Positions 8,568-17,627 of a stretch of DNA of 56,026 nt are shown here, in pieces. The notes under the pieces are model-generated. The model ran no database searches. It saw only the letters and a list, made by a program, of their open reading frames with translations, and had not been told where the DNA came from. The first letter of the stretch is position 1; every line of letters begins with the position of its first letter. The position numbers were made by a program, and so were the translations under genes. Source of the DNA: Chloroflexota bacterium (GTDB lineage Bacteria; Chloroflexota; Anaerolineae; Aggregatilineales; Phototrophicaceae); assembly GCA_026707745.1 (NCBI GenBank), contig JAPOWG010000074.1, positions 1 to 56,026 of the forward strand, written 5' to 3'.

Positions 8568-9860
8568 ATGCGTTTAGTACTTTCTGTATTGTTGCTGCTG
8601 GGATTATTTGTTTCGATCCCCGCATTCGCCCAGAGCGGAGACCCCTGCAATATCGATGCGCCGGCCGCGCCGGTGACCATCGAAATGATCAGCTGGCCCT
8701 TCGCCATTACCGAGTTCTACGCTGCGGAAATGGAAGCCTGCAGCGAAGTGGACAACCTGACCATTAATACCAACCTGCTGGATTCCTCCTCGCTGCAAGA
8801 GCAGGTTCGCCTGGCGCTTTCTGCCGGTGGCGACTCGCCCTATGACATCCTGCATGGCGCCAATGGCCAGGTCGCCGAATGGGGTCCCCCCGGCTGGGTA
8901 ATGCCCCTTAACGATCTGATCGACAAGTATCGCGACGAATACGACCTCGACGATATCCCCGCGGGTTACTGGAAAAGCGGCAGCTACCAAGGCAACATCT
9001 ACGGCATCCCCATGGTGGGCAATACGCTGCACCTGGTTTACCGTATCGATGTCTTCGAAGAAAATGGCTGGACCGTCCCCGACACCTATGGCGACTTGCA
9101 CAATTGGTGCGACGAGGTCGGCTTGGGCAACCCGGATTGGGAATTGATCTATGCGATGGATGTTTCCCGCGCCCGCGCCTGGGAGTTGGAATTCTTCATG
9201 CTGCTGCGCGCCATGGGCGGTGATTACCTCGATGACGACAATATGCCCGCCTTCAACAGCGACGAGGGTATCGCCGCGGTTGACCTGATGATCGAGACAG
9301 TTAATCGTTGTGTCGGTGAGGATGGCGTAGCCTACGGCTTAAACGAGATCCAGGTCGCCATGGGCAACGGCGGCTTGCCGCTGACCAAGATCTGGGCGAG
9401 CCGCGCCGCCACAATGGCCGACCCCGAGCGCACGGACCTGGGCAATGTTATTGGCTACGCGCCAGCACCGAGCGTCGTTGCGGGCGGTCCGCGCGCCGGT
9501 TCCGCTTGGCTGGATTTCTACTTCATCCCGACCAACACCACCAACGATCCCGACCTGATTTTCCAGGTCATCATGGAAACGGTTGACGCCGCCAGTCAGC
9601 AAGCCGCCGCCGCTGTTGGCTCGACCACGCGCAATTCCGCCGGCGAGTTCGGCGGGCCCTACTTGCCCGCCGCCAACGAAACGATCGGCAACGGCATCGG
9701 CAACTACGCCATCAACCCGGCTGTCTCTATCGCCATCGCCAAGCTCGAGCAGTACTTGCCACTGGTTTGGCCCGGCGACATGACCGCCGAGGAAGCGCTG
9801 GAAGCCGCCGCCGCCGACTACATCACCGAAGCGACCGCTCAAGGTTACATCGAGGGCTAA
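8568..9860 (+). CDS. Extracellular sugar-binding protein of a CUT1-type ABC importer
   Basis: A 430-residue solute-binding protein of the maltose-binding (family 1) type. It has a signal peptide (residues 1-21, cleavage after AFA, before QSG) with no lipobox cysteine, so it is predicted to be released or held by another means rather than lipid-anchored. Typical features are the early SWPFAITEFYAAEMEAC segment, the GIPMVGNTLHLVYRIDVFEENGW stretch and the late WPGDMTAEEALEAAAADY helix. ATG at 8568 has a perfect AAGGAG 6 bp upstream. It is the first gene of a five-gene operon with two permeases and two SnoaL-like proteins; no ATPase gene is nearby, so a shared MsiK-type ATPase elsewhere is likely. 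Confidence 0.92.
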   Translation: MRLVLSVLLLLGLFVSIPAFAQSGDPCNIDAPAAPVTIEMISWPFAITEFYAAEMEACSEVDNLTINTNLLDSSSLQEQVRLALSAGGDSPYDILHGANGQVAEWGPPGWVMPLNDLIDKYRDEYDLDDIPAGYWKSGSYQGNIYGIPMVGNTLHLVYRIDVFEENGWTVPDTYGDLHNWCDEVGLGNPDWELIYAMDVSRARAWELEFFMLLRAMGGDYLDDDNMPAFNSDEGIAAVDLMIETVNRCVGEDGVAYGLNEIQVAMGNGGLPLTKIWASRAATMADPERTDLGNVIGYAPAPSVVAGGPRAGSAWLDFYFIPTNTTNDPDLIFQVIMETVDAASQQAAAAVGSTTRNSAGEFGGPYLPAANETIGNGIGNYAINPAVSIAIAKLEQYLPLVWPGDMTAEEALEAAAADYITEATAQGYIEG

Positions 9861-9888
9861 AGCCCGCGCTATACGCGACAGCATTAAC

Positions 9889-9915
9889 GGGGCGACCCGG
9901 TGGGTCGCCCCCTTT
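9889..9915 (+). terminator. Strong intercistronic hairpin after the binding-protein gene
   Basis: Perfect 10-bp stem GGGGCGACCC, loop GGT, GGGTCGCCCC, then CTTT. It lies between the binding protein and the first permease, where it could stop most transcripts or protect the upstream mRNA, so that binding protein is made in excess of permease. Confidence 0.8.
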
Positions 9916-9995
9916 GCGATTGCCGCGAGCGCCTGGCGGCTAGCAAAGTCTTCCCCCATTGCAATGGGGGGAGATTTCGAGGAGCAGAATACTAA

Positions 9996-10859
9996 ATGAA
10001 ACGGAACGCCTTTTTCGCCTTTGCCTCGCCTAGCATCCTTATCATGTTCGCTTTGATGGTGCTGCCGCTTTTGATGGCGGTTTTTCTCAGCTTTCAATAT
10101 ATGACCTTCCGCAACATCACTTCGCCGGAATTCGTCGGCTTGCGCAATTTTATCGAGATCTTTGAGGACCAGCGCTTTTGGCGCTCCTTCGAGTTCACCG
10201 CGCTCTATATCGCCATCGTCGTGCCCAGCTGGGTTGTCATCGGCTTCGTGGTCGCGCTCTTCCTCGATCAAGTCTCGGGCTTGGTCCGTGGTGTCTATCT
10301 CTCCATTTTCCTGCTGCCTTTTATCATCGTGCCTATCATCGGCACGATCATGTTCAAGCAGCTCTGGGAACCATCGGGATTGTTGACCTGGCTGTATCAA
10401 CAGATAACTGGCGCGCGCTTCCGCGTTAACGAGACCTCGGTCAAAATACTGATCATCGTTTTTGGCATCTGGTATGTCACGCCCTTCACCATCGTCGTCT
10501 ATTTCGCCGGCTTTCAAACCCTGCCCGTTGAAATGTTTGAGGCCGCCTCCATAGACGGCGCGACCCGCATGCAAAAGATCCGTCACATCGTCATTCCTTA
10601 CGTGAGCTCTTTGACGATTTTCATCTTGCTCTTTTCGATCATGGATTCTTACCGCGTCTTCGACAGCGTCTTCGTGCTCTCCGAACTCAATCCGCAATTC
10701 AAAGCCGACACCGTCATGACCTACACCTTCCTCACCGCCATGCAAGTGCAGCGCCTCGGCAAAGCCAACGCCATGGCTATTATCACTGTTATCGGCATCA
10801 TGGTGGTGCTCGTCCCGTTCCTCTATCTCATGTACAAAGAGCAAATCGAGGAGCGCTAA
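9996..10859 (+). CDS. Sugar ABC transporter permease, MalF/UgpA-like
   Basis: A 287-residue integral membrane protein with six predicted helices. The EAA loop reads EAASIDGATRMQKIRHIVIPYV (broken here at residues 183-204) and is typical for carbohydrate importers of the CUT1 class. A canonical GAGGAG lies 8 bp before ATG 9996. It is followed by the second permease after 1 bp, so the two are translationally coupled. The two permeases would pair in the membrane with the binding protein encoded at 8568. Confidence 0.93.
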   Translation: MKRNAFFAFASPSILIMFALMVLPLLMAVFLSFQYMTFRNITSPEFVGLRNFIEIFEDQRFWRSFEFTALYIAIVVPSWVVIGFVVALFLDQVSGLVRGVYLSIFLLPFIIVPIIGTIMFKQLWEPSGLLTWLYQQITGARFRVNETSVKILIIVFGIWYVTPFTIVVYFAGFQTLPVEMFEAASIDGATRMQKIRHIVIPYVSSLTIFILLFSIMDSYRVFDSVFVLSELNPQFKADTVMTYTFLTAMQVQRLGKANAMAIITVIGIMVVLVPFLYLMYKEQIEER

Positions 10860-10860
10860 A

Positions 10861-11865
10861 ATGGACCGAGTAACAAGCCGCCCAGGCCGCCTCTTTGTGC
10901 ATGTTGTGCTCGTCCTCTTCGCTGTGTACAGTCTAGTGCCCTTCTTCTGGACGACCCTGCAATCTTTCAAGACTTTCAAAGACGCCTTCTCGCGAGCGCC
11001 GATTTTCATATTCCAGCCCACTTGGAAGAATTACCAGGAAGTCTGGATTCGCTCCTTGCCCGATGCCGGCTCTTCCGTCGGCTACGTCATCCTGATTGCC
11101 GTCCTCATCATCACTTGCCTAATGCTCTTTGCCCGCTACATCCCCGTCAACCCGGCATGGATCTACATCGGCGGCTTGATCGGCTACGGCGTCCTGCTCT
11201 GGGCCATACCGCAGTCGGTCTACATGGCGAAATACTACAACTACTTCATCAACACGATCATCGTCACGGTCTTTACCATCATCACCTCGATCAGCATCGG
11301 TTGCCTGGCGGGTTATGCGCTGGCACGCTATGCCGGTATGGCTGCGGTCGTGATTCTCATCGCGGCGCTGGCGTTCCGCGCCTTGCCGCGCCTGGCATTC
11401 GTGCTGCCCTATTTCTGGATCGGCTCATTGACCAATCTGCTTGATACCCATATCCTGGTTATCATCGCTCTGGTCGCGGTCAATCAGCCCTTTACAATCT
11501 GGATGCTGCGCAGTTTCTTCATGGAAGTGCCAAAGGACCTGGAAGAATCGGCCATGGTCGATGGCGCAAACCGACTGACCTCGTTCCTGAATGTTATCGT
11601 CCCGGTCGCTTGGCCCGGCATTATTTCGACCGCGCTCTTCACCCTTCTGCTGGCCTATAATGAATTTTTGCTGGTGCGCGTACTAACGCAGACCAATTGG
11701 ACCTTGCCCGTCGCCATCTCGCGCTACACCGGCGCGGAAGATCCTGCGCAATTGACTTTGGCAGCCGCGGCTTCGGTTTCGGCGACCATTCCAATCATCG
11801 TCGTCATCTTGTTCTTTCAAAAGCATCTGGTGAAAGGGCTGGCGGCCGGCGCAGTGAAAGGCTGA
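10861..11865 (+). CDS. Sugar ABC transporter permease, MalG/UgpE-like, with extra membrane segment
   Basis: A 334-residue permease; the usual MalG-type protein has about 275-290 residues. The difference is an insertion at about residues 70-125, holding two additional hydrophobic segments (VGYVILIAVLIITCLMLF and WIYIGGLIGYGVLLWAIP) between the first helix and the conserved NYFINTIIV region. The EAA loop is EESAMVDGANRLTSFLNVIV. The C-terminus ends AAGAVKG, as in many of these permeases. It is coupled to the upstream permease by a 1-bp gap. Confidence 0.92.
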   Translation: MDRVTSRPGRLFVHVVLVLFAVYSLVPFFWTTLQSFKTFKDAFSRAPIFIFQPTWKNYQEVWIRSLPDAGSSVGYVILIAVLIITCLMLFARYIPVNPAWIYIGGLIGYGVLLWAIPQSVYMAKYYNYFINTIIVTVFTIITSISIGCLAGYALARYAGMAAVVILIAALAFRALPRLAFVLPYFWIGSLTNLLDTHILVIIALVAVNQPFTIWMLRSFFMEVPKDLEESAMVDGANRLTSFLNVIVPVAWPGIISTALFTLLLAYNEFLLVRVLTQTNWTLPVAISRYTGAEDPAQLTLAAAASVSATIPIIVVILFFQKHLVKGLAAGAVKG

Positions 11866-11962
11866 GTGAGAAGCGGCGGCGCGCCGGTTCAAAGAGTTCA
11901 GGTGATAAGCGCATGCGGGAGAACAGCCGCCTGTCGGTATCTAACGAATAAGGAGAAATAAC

Positions 11963-12952
11963 TTGTCAGTTCATAATGCCCAGCGCAATCGAGAGACCGT
12001 TCGTCGTTACTGGACAGCGCTTGACGCATCAAGCGCGGAAACACTTCCGGAAATCGTCAGAACCTATACCCACGATGAAATAGAATGGCACGGACCACAA
12101 CCCTTCAATGACATTTGCGGCGTCGATGGCTTAATCGAAAAATTGTGGATGCCCTTCCGTCAATCCTTCCCAGACCTGCGGCGTCGCTACGACGTGCTGT
12201 TAGCTGGCACTTTTCGTGATCAGAATTGGGTAAGCGCGACCGGGTACTTCGAAGGCACATTTGAAGAGGATTGGCTGGGCATCGCCGCCACCGGCGAAAA
12301 AACGCAGATTCGCTACGGCGAAATTATGTCGCTGGAAACGGGCAAAATCGTCAAGACTTATTTCCTGCTTGACCTGATAGATGTCATGCAGCAAGGCGGC
12401 TACCATCTGGGTTGGGATGCGCCAGCTGTAGAAGGCTTGCGACCTCCTGTGAAATTCGGTAGCGGCATCTTGGATAAAATACAGAACCCCGCGGAAACGC
12501 GGCAGACCCTGCGCTTAATCGAGTCCATGCTATTTGGGCTGGTACGCAAAGATCAACCGATGTCCTTGTACTGGGATGAGAAGATGACCTGGAATAGCCC
12601 GAGCGGGGTTGGTACGGCGCGCAGTCTGCAAGAGTTTCTGGAGCGAGTTCACACCGAATTCTTGCGCGGATTGAGCGGGGCCTGGAGCGGCTCGCACAAT
12701 GCTCGCTATGCCGAGGGGCGATTCGCCGTATCCAGCGGCTGGCCAAGCCTAGTAGCGGTTCATGACGGTTTCTTCCTCGGCCAAGAGCCAACGGGACGGA
12801 CATTGCGTTGGAGAATTATGGACTTTTGGGAACGAAAAGACGATCTGTTGATCAGCAATTGGGTCCATATTGACATGATCGACGTGTTCATGCAGATGGG
12901 CATTGACGTATTCGAGCGATACCGCGACTATCGCGATCAGAATGGTTTATGA
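11963..12952 (+). CDS. SnoaL-like (NTF2-fold) protein with two domains
   Basis: A 329-residue protein built of two NTF2/SnoaL-like halves (about 1-150 and 170-329), each with the family pattern of an N-terminal helix (RETVRRYWTALDA), an acidic/aromatic core (EWHGPQPFND) and paired late strands. SnoaL-like polyketide cyclases and ester cyclases share this fold, but activity here is unknown. The start is TTG: AAGGAG lies 7 bp upstream and no ATG fits. Its place directly behind the sugar permeases suggests a role in handling the imported compound. It shares the layout of the following gene and overlaps it by 4 bp. Confidence 0.7.
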   Translation: MSVHNAQRNRETVRRYWTALDASSAETLPEIVRTYTHDEIEWHGPQPFNDICGVDGLIEKLWMPFRQSFPDLRRRYDVLLAGTFRDQNWVSATGYFEGTFEEDWLGIAATGEKTQIRYGEIMSLETGKIVKTYFLLDLIDVMQQGGYHLGWDAPAVEGLRPPVKFGSGILDKIQNPAETRQTLRLIESMLFGLVRKDQPMSLYWDEKMTWNSPSGVGTARSLQEFLERVHTEFLRGLSGAWSGSHNARYAEGRFAVSSGWPSLVAVHDGFFLGQEPTGRTLRWRIMDFWERKDDLLISNWVHIDMIDVFMQMGIDVFERYRDYRDQNGL

Positions 12953-14124
12953 GAGGGCGAGCCGTGGCCGACAAGCAAACACCAAAGGACGAGGGCAAAG
13001 CGAATGGCGGCCCAAGCCCGCCGGACGACGGGGCCAGCCATAACAGCGCGCGCATGATGCCAACCGATTTTTCAATCTCGCTCGCGGCCAAAGGCGGCAC
13101 GGACAATTTGCTCCTGAATCCGGGGGATGAGCGCCTGCAAAGCATGCGCGGTTTTGAAGATACCTACGTCGACATCATCGACTATATCGTGCGCATCACC
13201 CACCGGATCTGGGAAGAAAAGGACATCGGCTATATCTACGACACCTACCGGCATAACTCGCGCGTTTACGACGACTATGGCTTGCAATACGGCAGCGAGA
13301 AGATCGTCGCCGACACAGTTCACACCATTAACGCCTTCCCCGATATTCGCCTATTCGCCGATGAGATCATCTGGGCGGGGGACGATGTCAGCGGCTTCCA
13401 TACCTCGCACCGTACGGTGATCAGCGGGCACAATACCGGCTTCTCGCGCTACGGCCCGCCGACCGGCAAGAAAGTGCTGCTTTGGTGCATCGCCAACTGT
13501 GTTTCCGTAGAAAACGAGATCTTCAACGAATGGGTGATTTACGATACCGCCAGCATGATCCTCCAATTGGGTTTTGACCTGCGCAAGATGGCGCGAGAGT
13601 TCGGCAACCAGATGGAAAGCGGCGCCGACAGCGAAGTCGCCGGCGAAGGGGAGCGCCTGCCCGGACAAGGCAAGCCGGTCTACCTGCTGCCGAGCAGCGC
13701 TGGCAGATTCGATATCGAGGAATTCATTCGCCGCAGCTACCACAACATTTGGAACCGGCGCATGCTGAATGAGGTCATGCGCGCCTACCATCCGTCGCTG
13801 CAATTCAGGGGTTCGACCGGGCGGGGCTTCAGCGGACGCGGTGACTATCAAGCGCATGTCCTGTCGATTTTGGCGATGTTCCCCGATCTGGCGCTGACAA
13901 TCGACGATATCTACTGGATGGGCAATGACGATGAGGGCTACCTGGCAGCGGTGCGCTGGAGCATCGCCGGCTCGCATCGCGGCAATGGCATCTATGGGCA
14001 ACCGACCGGACGGCCGATCAAAATGTGGGGCATTTCCCAGCACAGAATTGTCGACGGCGCGATCGCGGCGGAATGGATGCTCTTTAATGAGTTCGCCGTG
14101 ATGCAGCAGATCTTTCGCGATTAG
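12949..14124 (+). CDS. SnoaL-like (NTF2-fold) protein with two domains, second copy
   Basis: A 391-residue protein with two SnoaL-like halves (about 65-215 and 245-391). Each half carries a similar block: DTYRHNSRVYDDYGLQYGSE and HPSLQFRGSTGRGFSGRGDY, followed by FPDIRLFADEIIWAGDD and FPDLALTIDDIYWMGND. The second half is the one most like ester cyclases. The ATG overlaps the stop of the previous gene (ATGA); GTG at 12964 with AGAGGG upstream is an alternative that removes five residues. The N-terminal 40 residues are polar and disordered-looking. A degraded piece of this gene is present at 7164. Function unknown; the operon context points to metabolism of the imported sugar. Confidence 0.72.
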   Translation: MRGRAVADKQTPKDEGKANGGPSPPDDGASHNSARMMPTDFSISLAAKGGTDNLLLNPGDERLQSMRGFEDTYVDIIDYIVRITHRIWEEKDIGYIYDTYRHNSRVYDDYGLQYGSEKIVADTVHTINAFPDIRLFADEIIWAGDDVSGFHTSHRTVISGHNTGFSRYGPPTGKKVLLWCIANCVSVENEIFNEWVIYDTASMILQLGFDLRKMAREFGNQMESGADSEVAGEGERLPGQGKPVYLLPSSAGRFDIEEFIRRSYHNIWNRRMLNEVMRAYHPSLQFRGSTGRGFSGRGDYQAHVLSILAMFPDLALTIDDIYWMGNDDEGYLAAVRWSIAGSHRGNGIYGQPTGRPIKMWGISQHRIVDGAIAAEWMLFNEFAVMQQIFRD

Positions 14125-14148
14125 TGGTTTTTTCTTGGAGCAAATATC

Positions 14149-15093
14149 CTAAGCGTTCCGCAGGCGCTCGGCTTCCAGCGCCACCACACGCGCGCCATCG
14201 ACCCCGACGCAGACATTGACCAGCGGCCGATTCTGCCAAGGCGGCAAGATGTGCTTGCCCAAGGCCGGCCAGGTCTTGCCCCGCCCCAAGCCCTGCGTGC
14301 CGACGCGGATCGCCCAGCGCTTGGTCTCGAAGAGCGACGGGTCGAGGACGTAGGCGATGGCGCTGGAATCGTGCACGAAGATACCCTCCGCCGGATAGTT
14401 GGATTCGAAGTAGTTGCGATAGTGCGGCAGGATGCGGACGATATGGTCGGACATGGGATTGCCGTGCGTCTGGTATTCGGCGATGTCTTCCGGCCTCATG
14501 TGCACCTTGTGTGTCACGTCCAGGCCCACCATTGTCACCGGCCAATCGGCGCCGAATACCAGATCGGCCGCTTCCGGATCGTTGCGGATATTGGCCTCGC
14601 CGGCCGGGCTGGCATTGCCCGGCGCCAGCGCGTTCCCGCCCATCAACACTACCTGGTCGACCCACTCGGTGATGCGCGGCTCCAGGCGCAGCGCCAGCGC
14701 GATATTGGTCAAGGGACCGACCGGCGCCAGCGTGATCTCCCCGGGATGCGCGCGCAGTTGCTCGACGATAAACTGCGCCGCGCCGATTTCGCACGGCCGC
14801 CCTGACGGATCCGGCAGAAAGACGTCGCCTTGGCCATCGCTGCCATGCACAAAAGGAACGGGACCTTCGAACGGACCGGTCAACGCGTTGTCAGCGCCAT
14901 GGGCGACCGGAATGTCAGTCCGGCGGGCGATTTCCAGAAGGCGCAGCGCGTTCGTGGTCGCGAGCTCGGTATGTACATTGCCGAAGATCGTGGTCAAACC
15001 GATCACTTCCAGCTCGGGCGAGCACAAGGCAAAGAAGATCGCCATGGTGTCGTCAACGCCCGGGTCGGTATCAATGATGATTTTGCGTGGCAT
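14149..15093 (-). CDS. Inosine-uridine preferring nucleoside hydrolase
   Basis: A 314-residue nucleoside hydrolase (IunH/RihA fold), which splits ribonucleosides into base and ribose. The calcium site motif D8-T-D-P-G-V-D-D15 is intact, as are the GPLTNIALAL helix and the VVLMGGN segment with the following NIRNDPEAAD ligand loop. No signal peptide. It ends an operon with YjbQ-like, PfkB kinase and ADP-ribosylglycohydrolase genes and lies only 2 bp after the YjbQ-like gene. The kinase could phosphorylate the ribose released here. It is convergent with the SnoaL gene; I see no clear terminator between. Confidence 0.92.
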   Translation of the reverse strand: MPRKIIIDTDPGVDDTMAIFFALCSPELEVIGLTTIFGNVHTELATTNALRLLEIARRTDIPVAHGADNALTGPFEGPVPFVHGSDGQGDVFLPDPSGRPCEIGAAQFIVEQLRAHPGEITLAPVGPLTNIALALRLEPRITEWVDQVVLMGGNALAPGNASPAGEANIRNDPEAADLVFGADWPVTMVGLDVTHKVHMRPEDIAEYQTHGNPMSDHIVRILPHYRNYFESNYPAEGIFVHDSSAIAYVLDPSLFETKRWAIRVGTQGLGRGKTWPALGKHILPPWQNRPLVNVCVGVDGARVVALEAERLRNA

Positions 15094-15095
15094 GG

Positions 15096-15503
15096 CTATC
15101 CTCCCAGTATTTTGACTTGGGCACGACGCTTGCGAGGTCCGTCGAATTCGTAGAACATGATGCTTTGCGAGTGCCCGAGCAGCAATTTGCCCTCCTCGAT
15201 CACCAGGGTCACACTATGCCCGACCAAGGTCGCTTTGATATGCCCGGCGGCATCGGCCGGCGTGTCGTACTGATGCTCGAAGTCGACGCGCGTTGGCACC
15301 AGCCGCTTGAGATCGGCCAGGATATCATTCGGCGTGGCGGGATCAAGTCCCGAGTTGATGGTGATACCGGCGGTAGTATGTGGAACAACGATGGCGCAGA
15401 GCCCGGTACCTACGCCGCTTTCATCGATCGCCTGCTGCACATGCGCCGTGATATCAACCAGGGCATCGCCGCGCGGCGTATCAAAAACTACGGTCTTCAG
15501 CAT
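15096..15503 (-). CDS. YjbQ/UPF0047-family protein
   Basis: A 135-residue protein of the YjbQ family (sometimes annotated secondary thiamine-phosphate synthase). The conserved HTTAGITINSGLDP and GHSQSIMFYEFDGPRKR motifs are present, including the His and Glu/Asp residues thought to form a metal site. A reading frame extends further upstream but enters the kinase gene and loses similarity; ATG at 15503 gives the usual family length. The start overlaps the stop of the PfkB kinase by 7 bp. The real physiological role of this family is poorly settled. Confidence 0.9.
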   Translation of the reverse strand: MLKTVVFDTPRGDALVDITAHVQQAIDESGVGTGLCAIVVPHTTAGITINSGLDPATPNDILADLKRLVPTRVDFEHQYDTPADAAGHIKATLVGHSVTLVIEEGKLLLGHSQSIMFYEFDGPRKRRAQVKILGG

Positions 15504-16453
15504 GGGAGTTGTAATCCTGTCTTGTGCTTGTCCAACAAAGCCTGTACCTCGCTGCAGGTCGGCGCCCCGCGGCCGGCGGCCGCTTTTGTGACGCTGGCCG
15601 CGCCCATGGCGTTGGCTATAGTACCACATTCCGCCAGCGCATAACCCTGGGTGCGCGACCAGATGAAGGCCGCGGCATAGACATCACCCGCGCCAATCGT
15701 ATCGATGACCGCGACCGGAAAGCCGGGGCAGCGTATGTCGATTTCGGGCCCCAGAATACGGCAACCCGTTTCCGCCAACTTCAGCACGATCAAAAGGGAC
15801 GGATAGCGTCGGAGCAATCGACGGCAGGCCTTGATACCGGTTTCCCCATCGCTGACAAAGGGAATCTCGTCTTCGGTCAGCAGCAGGACATCCGTCAAAC
15901 CCAGGACGCGTTCCGCCTTTACGCGCTCCAATTGGGCCATGAATGGCCCCACATCCACGTATAGCGGCGTCGGACTATAACTGACAAAGTCCAAAACGCC
16001 GTCGATCAACGGACCCAGCCGCTCTTCGACTAGAGAGTAACCCGGGATAAAGACAACATCCGCGCGCTTCAATTGTTCGCGGGCGGCGTTCGTCAGCGCG
16101 ATATCGGGTCCCCTGCCGTAGTTGCCCAGGAAGACATGCCCGCCGCGTTTCTGATCCGCGAGGGCGATCACAGTCGTCGTGGTGCTCCTGGCGGGCGTCA
16201 GCAGTGCAGACGCGTCGACGCCGGCTTCCACCATGATATCGAGCAGCATCCGTCCCTGGAAATCAGCGCCCACCGCTCCCAGCGCGGCGACTTCCAAACC
16301 CAGATTGCGCGCCGCCAGGATAGTGCTGCAAGCGCCGCCGGGTTCGAGCAGCAGCGTCGGCGACATTTGATGGTCGCTGGCCGTGACGGGCAGCCGCACA
16401 TCCAGTAGTAGATCAACCACCAGGTCGCCAACTGTGACAAGTCGTTTAGTCAT
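15497..16453 (-). CDS. PfkB-family sugar/nucleoside kinase
   Basis: A 318-residue ribokinase-superfamily kinase. The N-terminal strand with the GGACSTILAARNLG signature and the C-terminal signature DTIGAGDVYAAAF with the catalytic Asp are intact. These enzymes phosphorylate ribose, fructose, adenosine or related sugars. Operon partners are a nucleoside hydrolase and an ADP-ribosylglycohydrolase, which makes ribose or a nucleoside a reasonable substrate (inference). ATG at 16453 overlaps the stop of the upstream gene by one base. Confidence 0.9.
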   Translation of the reverse strand: MTKRLVTVGDLVVDLLLDVRLPVTASDHQMSPTLLLEPGGACSTILAARNLGLEVAALGAVGADFQGRMLLDIMVEAGVDASALLTPARSTTTTVIALADQKRGGHVFLGNYGRGPDIALTNAAREQLKRADVVFIPGYSLVEERLGPLIDGVLDFVSYSPTPLYVDVGPFMAQLERVKAERVLGLTDVLLLTEDEIPFVSDGETGIKACRRLLRRYPSLLIVLKLAETGCRILGPEIDIRCPGFPVAVIDTIGAGDVYAAAFIWSRTQGYALAECGTIANAMGAASVTKAAAGRGAPTCSEVQALLDKHKTGLQLPC

Positions 16454-17454
16454 CAGTCGGCTGATCTGTGAACGAGCGCTTCCAGCCCGGTGGCGATACC
16501 GTGCACATCATAGGCGCGGAAGACTTCGTCTTTGTCCAGCACCGCCACATCTTCGGCCGGAATCGCGTCAAAGCCGGCGTAGGTACCGGCCATGGCGCAG
16601 GCGATCGCGCCGATGGTATCGGCATCGCCGCTCAGATTAGCGGCCAGAATCGCCGTACGCTTGGGATCGCCCCCCGCCATCGCCAGCAGGCCAAAAGCCG
16701 CGCCAACCGTTTCCGGCACGTTTAAGGTCGCGCCCACCTCGTCGAATATCCGCCGCAAGCGCGTCTTGTCATCACGGTCGCTGTCGGCGATTGCCAGCGC
16801 CTGCTCGATCTTGAAAGTCACTGAACAGCCGAACCAGGCGCGGCCATACGCTTTGCCCAGATCTGCGCCCTCCAAGCCAGCCTCAATCACCGCATCTAAC
16901 GAGACGCCGTCGACCATGGCCTTCGCGACCGCAGCAGATACGGCACATGCGCCGGATACGGCCGGGCTGGTAAAATGAGTCGGCATGCAAACGGTCACGG
17001 TATCCGCCATAGCGCCAGCGATATCACCCGGATGCAGGGTGCCGACGGGCGCGATGCGCATGGGCGCGCCGTTGGTATCGCCCCAGGCCCCGGTCCTACG
17101 CGGATCTCCACCGGCTTTCAGCGCGTTGATGCCGCGGCGCGTGCTGGGACCGACATAGGGCGAGTCGTCGCCGCCAACGCGGTCGTACCAGGCGACCAAT
17201 CCGCGGACGACCGCGTCGAGCGTCACGCCACCGGCGTCAATCACCGCAGCCGCGATGGAAAAGGCTTGTTCGGAATCATCCGTGATGCGGCCGGCGGGCA
17301 AACCGGCGTGCACGATATGGTCATCGGGCGCGTCTTGCCAGCTATCCAACCAGCCGAAGCTGCGCTCGGTATCATCCGGGTGGACCTGCGCCGGCATGGC
17401 GAAAGCGTCGCCGAGGGCTTGGCCGTATAGGCAGCCTAGGATTTTGTTAAGCAC
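16453..17454 (-). CDS. ADP-ribosylglycohydrolase (DraG/ARH family)
   Basis: A 333-residue protein of the ADP-ribosyl hydrolase family, which removes ADP-ribose from proteins or small molecules using two magnesium ions. The metal-binding motifs are T58-D-D-S61 (GRITDDSEQA) and, near the C-terminus, GDADTIGAIACAMAG. GTG at 17454 gives the usual start MLNKILGCLYGQALGD and has AGGAGG 11 bp upstream; a TTG at 17475 is possible but places the AGGAGG inside the coding region. It heads the operon of kinase, YjbQ-like protein and nucleoside hydrolase. In such neighbourhoods these proteins may act on nucleoside-derived substrates (inference). Confidence 0.9.
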   Translation of the reverse strand: MLNKILGCLYGQALGDAFAMPAQVHPDDTERSFGWLDSWQDAPDDHIVHAGLPAGRITDDSEQAFSIAAAVIDAGGVTLDAVVRGLVAWYDRVGGDDSPYVGPSTRRGINALKAGGDPRRTGAWGDTNGAPMRIAPVGTLHPGDIAGAMADTVTVCMPTHFTSPAVSGACAVSAAVAKAMVDGVSLDAVIEAGLEGADLGKAYGRAWFGCSVTFKIEQALAIADSDRDDKTRLRRIFDEVGATLNVPETVGAAFGLLAMAGGDPKRTAILAANLSGDADTIGAIACAMAGTYAGFDAIPAEDVAVLDKDEVFRAYDVHGIATGLEALVHRSAD

Positions 17455-17627
17455 AAGATATTGCACCTCCTGCAAAGCAATTGGGAATCCACAGTTTGGG
17501 CAGCCGATTCAGGCAATGCGGCGAAGATGCTACCACAGCTTCGGACACTGTCACCCGGGTCGGGAGCAATCCTGCAGTCAAGCGTTTGGAGCCAGGATTT
17601 CAGCCGATTATGTCGTCCGCTGCGAGA

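Noticed and set aside
9339..11021. 560-codon minus-strand frame rich in Asp/His
   Set aside because: Antisense to the binding-protein and permease genes; composition is a by-product of coding on the other strand.
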